Below, one piece after another: positions 61,366-64,000 of a DNA stretch of 64,000 bases. How positions within the stretch are numbered: position 1 is the stretch's first letter; every line of letters begins with the position of its first letter. The DNA comes from CAJXVA01 sp963761755. GTDB taxonomy: Bacteria; Myxococcota_A; Polyangia; Nannocystales; Nannocystaceae. The stretch is from the NCBI GenBank assembly GCA_963761755.1, contig CAVXIC010000040.1, positions 124,001 to 188,000 of the forward strand. Reading direction: 5' to 3'. The notes below the pieces were generated by a model. That model was not told the DNA's origin. It did not search any database and worked only from the letters and a program-made list of their open reading frames with translations. The translations under genes were made by a program, and so were the position numbers.

Positions 61366-62451
61366 TCAGTCGCAGCCCGCGGGTGCTTCTTCGTAGAACA
61401 CCCGGTCCTCGTCGAACGCCACCAGATGCCGGTCGTCGAACAGGTGCGTCGTGCCGGCGATCCAGATCATCCCCGAAGGCTGGCCCGGCGACTGGTTGAA
61501 CCATGTCCCGGTCTGCACGATCGGTGGCTGCTCGATGGGCGCGTCCCCGTGCGTCCACGTGCGCAGGGTCGTCTTCGTCATCTGGGCCCCGCCCGCCGTT
61601 TCCATCGTGTAGTCGTCCCGAACGATCACGCGAGGAGCGTCCTCCCCCTGCACGACCGCCTCCAGAGACGCCGAGCTGGTCCAGATCCCGGCCGGCCCGA
61701 ACGAGGGTTCTCGCAGATAGACGCGGCCTTCCCAACCCAGCAGCGACGTCAGCTCCCACGGGCCGCTGACGCTGAGCATGCCCAGCGCCATGGCATAGCT
61801 CAGGTGGAGTCGAAAAGGCGTCGCGAGAGGCTCTCCGACCACCGACTCGACGGGCCACGGGTCGCGCTTGTCCCAGGCTTCGACGTGCAGCACCATCTCG
61901 TCGCCTTCGAGCCACAGTCGGCCCTGCGCGCTCGCCTGCTCGTTGCAGCCCGCCGCCACCTCCGTCCACGCAAACGATCCATCGGCCCCGACGTCCAGCG
62001 ACCAGTGCGGCGTCCCGTTGGGGTTCCACGCGACCGTCCACGTCCCGACCAGCGCGGTCTCTGCAGCGTCGTCCCCAAACGGAGGCGGCGCAGGAAATGC
62101 GGGCTCCGGGCCCGCTGACTCCGTCTCTTCGCCCCGATCCCCCTGGGAGGTCGAAGACCCATCGGTGCCCGCGTCCGAGGCGTCCGGCCCCGTGGGCAGC
62201 GAACCGTCGTCACCCGAGCCCGTCGTGGGATCCCACGGACCGCTGGGGTCGACACCATTCCCGGTCGTGTCCCCCGGCGGCACATCTCCGGTTGTATCCC
62301 CCGTTTCGCCCTCGGGGACCGCCGTCGGATCGTACGCACCATCGGTCTCGAAGGGGTCGTCTCCGGATGCGGTGGGCAACTCGAACGATGGGGCCGGGAT
62401 GCACCCCAGTGCGAGCAGGGGAAGCGTCAGGATCCGGCGCAACGCGGGCAT
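61366..62451 (-). CDS. lipoprotein with Thr/Gly/Asp-rich linker
   Basis: 361 residues. Signal peptide with lipobox LLALGC (Cys17). Residues of about 25-130 are an acidic linker rich in Thr, Gly, Pro, Asp and Ser. A beta-rich domain follows to the end (VGTWTVAWNPNGTPHWSLDVGADGSFAW, then WFNQSPGQPSGMIWIAGTT). The GTWTVAWNPNG start is like lipocalin-type 'GTW.v..' folds, but the family is not certain. The function is unknown. It lies between the TIGR01777 gene (convergent) and the purB gene upstream on the same strand. Confidence 0.72.
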   Translation of the reverse strand: MPALRRILTLPLLALGCIPAPSFELPTASGDDPFETDGAYDPTAVPEGETGDTTGDVPPGDTTGNGVDPSGPWDPTTGSGDDGSLPTGPDASDAGTDGSSTSQGDRGEETESAGPEPAFPAPPPFGDDAAETALVGTWTVAWNPNGTPHWSLDVGADGSFAWTEVAAGCNEQASAQGRLWLEGDEMVLHVEAWDKRDPWPVESVVGEPLATPFRLHLSYAMALGMLSVSGPWELTSLLGWEGRVYLREPSFGPAGIWTSSASLEAVVQGEDAPRVIVRDDYTMETAGGAQMTKTTLRTWTHGDAPIEQPPIVQTGTWFNQSPGQPSGMIWIAGTTHLFDDRHLVAFDEDRVFYEEAPAGCD

Positions 62452-62516
62452 GCTCGACCATCGACCGCCGCGGGTCGAACCTGACCCACGACCTCCGGCC
62501 CAAGGCGGGACGGCTG

Positions 62517-63953
62517 CTAGACGCGCACGCGCGGTGCGAACTTGCCAGCGTGGGACTCGAAGCGCCGCAGCATCGGCACGAGCACGTCGTCGATGAACTC
62601 GTCGACCTGCTGCGGCGCCCGCCCGACGTAGCCGCCAGGATCGATCACCTCCGAGGTGACGTGCGGTCCGAGCACGTCATCACCCCGCAGTCGTTCGAGG
62701 AGATCGTTGCTGCGCCCCTCCTCCTTCATCACCCGGGCCGCCTCGTGCGAGTGCACGCGAATGCGCTCGTGCAGGTCCTGCCGGCTCAGCCCCGCTTTGG
62801 CGCCCCGCATGATCACGTTCTCGGTGGCCATGAACGGGAGCTCCTCGCGCAGGTTGGCCGCGATGACCGCGGGGTAGACGACCATCGCTTCGGTCACGTC
62901 GGCGAGCAGGTTGAGGATCCCGTCGGTGGCCAAGAATGCCTCGGTCAGCACCAAGCGACGGTTGGCGCTGTCATCGAGGGTTCGCTCGAACCACTGGTTG
63001 GCGTGAGTTGCCATCGGGTTGGCGACCAGGGACTGCACGAAGCGCGCGAGCGAGCAGATCCTCTCGCTCTTCATCGGGTTGCGCTTGTAGGCCATCGCGC
63101 TGCTGCCGATCTGCCCCTTCCCGAAGGGCTCCTCCACCTCGCGCTTGTGGCAGAGCAGTCGTAGGTCGGCGCCGAACTTCGCGGCCGACCCTGCGAGGTC
63201 CGCGAGCACCGAGACCACCCAGGTATCGAACTTGCGGGGGTAGGTCTGGCCGCTGACCGGGACGGTCTTGGAGAAGCCCATCGCGGCGGCCACCTTGTCG
63301 TCGAGCGCGCGCACCTTGTCGTGATCTCCTTCGAAGAGCGCGAGGAAGGACGCCTGCGTTCCGGTCGTCCCCTTGACGCCCCGCAGAGGGAGCCTGTCCT
63401 TGAGCAGCTGCAGCGACTCCATGTCGTAGGCGAGGTCCTGCATCCACAGCGTCGCCCGCTTTCCGACCGTGGTCAGCTGGGCGGGTTGGAAGTGCGTGTA
63501 CGCCAGCGTCGCGAGCCCGCGATGCTCGGTGGCGAACCCGCGCAGCTGGTCCAGCACGCAGTGCAATCGGTCGAGCAGCAGGTCGATGCCGTCCCGCATC
63601 ATCACGAGTTCGGCGTTGTCGGCGACGAAGCAGCTCGTCGCGCCCAGGTGGATCACCTTCTCCGCCGCCTCTCCGGCGACTTCACCGAAGTGGTGGACGT
63701 GGGCCATGACGTCATGGCGGAACTTGGCCTCCAGCACCGCGACCCGCTCGAAGTCCACCTCGTCGACGTGGCGCCGCATGGCCTCGACCGCCTCGGCGGG
63801 GACCGGGAGTCCAAGCTCCCGCTGTGCCTGTGCGAGGGCGATCCACAGCTCACGCCACAGCCGGACCCTTCGGCGGTCGCCGAAATTCTCGACCATCGCT
63901 GCGGTCGCGTAGCGGGTCCCCAGTGGGCTACGATAGACGTCGGAGGCACTCAT
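62517..63953 (-). CDS. purB: adenylosuccinate lyase, animal-like type
   Basis: 478 residues from the ATG at 63953 (MSASDVYRSPLGTRYA); a GTG at 63992 is the alternative. It belongs to the fumarase/aspartase superfamily: the HDVMAHVHHFG strand, IHLGATSCFVADN, THFQPAQLTTVGKR with the catalytic His, and the flexible signature loop GSSAMAYKRNPMKSER with the catalytic Ser. QWFERTLDDSANRR follows. It removes fumarate from adenylosuccinate and SAICAR in purine synthesis. From memory, several stretches are nearly identical to the human ADSL, unlike the shorter or different B. subtilis and E. coli types. Confidence 0.95.
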   Translation of the reverse strand: MSASDVYRSPLGTRYATAAMVENFGDRRRVRLWRELWIALAQAQRELGLPVPAEAVEAMRRHVDEVDFERVAVLEAKFRHDVMAHVHHFGEVAGEAAEKVIHLGATSCFVADNAELVMMRDGIDLLLDRLHCVLDQLRGFATEHRGLATLAYTHFQPAQLTTVGKRATLWMQDLAYDMESLQLLKDRLPLRGVKGTTGTQASFLALFEGDHDKVRALDDKVAAAMGFSKTVPVSGQTYPRKFDTWVVSVLADLAGSAAKFGADLRLLCHKREVEEPFGKGQIGSSAMAYKRNPMKSERICSLARFVQSLVANPMATHANQWFERTLDDSANRRLVLTEAFLATDGILNLLADVTEAMVVYPAVIAANLREELPFMATENVIMRGAKAGLSRQDLHERIRVHSHEAARVMKEEGRSNDLLERLRGDDVLGPHVTSEVIDPGGYVGRAPQQVDEFIDDVLVPMLRRFESHAGKFAPRVRV

Positions 63954-64000
63954 CAGCGCGCGCACGATAGCCGCCTCATTCGGCGCGGGCACCGCGCGGC

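Overview
The window looks like chromosomal DNA of a high-GC myxobacterium, most probably a Nannocystis/Plesiocystis/Enhygromyxa-type member of the Myxococcota. Evidence: very high GC with G/C in third codon positions; many lipoproteins with a lipobox followed by long Gly/Ser/Thr/Asp linkers; a bactofilin; an MshEN-HEAT protein; tandem FHA and PilZ proteins; a split ATP synthase operon with both b and b' subunits; and a C-terminal membrane anchor followed by an Arg cluster. I saw no tRNA, rRNA, CRISPR array, insertion sequence or prophage.

Layout. 1-6.1 kb: 3' part of a LysR regulator, a Cys-rich lipoprotein, a small basic coiled-coil protein, a POT peptide transporter, four copies of an intergenic repeat, a tandem-FHA protein and a bactofilin. 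6.2-12.7 kb: F-type ATP synthase operon b'-b-delta-alpha-gamma-beta-epsilon, closed by a clear rho-independent terminator; subunits a and c are not here, and b carries a one-base frameshift. 12.7-22.3 kb: an anchored secreted protein, prmA-rsmE, RDD and MshEN-GAF-like-HEAT proteins, an EamA transporter, ffh and an MscS channel. 22.3-29.1 kb (minus strand): a PA14-GH43 glycosidase lipoprotein, YacG, a degenerate CheB-like protein, an aminotransferase, rsmD, and a PilZ / unknown membrane protein / HExxH peptidase cluster. 29.2-37.4 kb: a large lipoprotein, divergent serA-pdxB, a SPOUT methyltransferase, and a peptidase-propeller-barrel surface protein split by a second frameshift. 37.4-44.3 kb (minus strand): rpoN, hprK, rapZ, EIIA(Man), HPr, EI and an alpha/beta hydrolase, a regulatory PTS. 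44.5-49.1 kb (minus strand): pyrG, a biotin carboxylase, a possible small lipoprotein, an omega subunit with a huge acidic tail, and a TerB-like protein. 49.1-56.2 kb: a cobalamin riboswitch and six tightly coupled genes for vitamin B12 uptake. 56.1-64 kb: a very long SNF2 helicase, a TIGR01777 epimerase, a lipoprotein and an adenylosuccinate lyase of the animal-like type.

How the genes work together. The B12 operon is the most distinctive unit. Riboswitch, TonB-dependent receptor, surface beta-propeller lipoprotein, a second uncharacterised lipoprotein, BtuF, BtuC and BtuD follow each other with four-base stop/start overlaps. This resembles in outline the BtuB-BtuG surface capture systems known from Bacteroidetes. 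The PTS cluster has phosphocarriers, HPr kinase and RapZ next to sigma-54 but no sugar permease, so it is probably regulatory. Many neighbouring genes are joined by ATGA or GTGA overlaps, which implies widespread translational coupling and helped fix many start codons.
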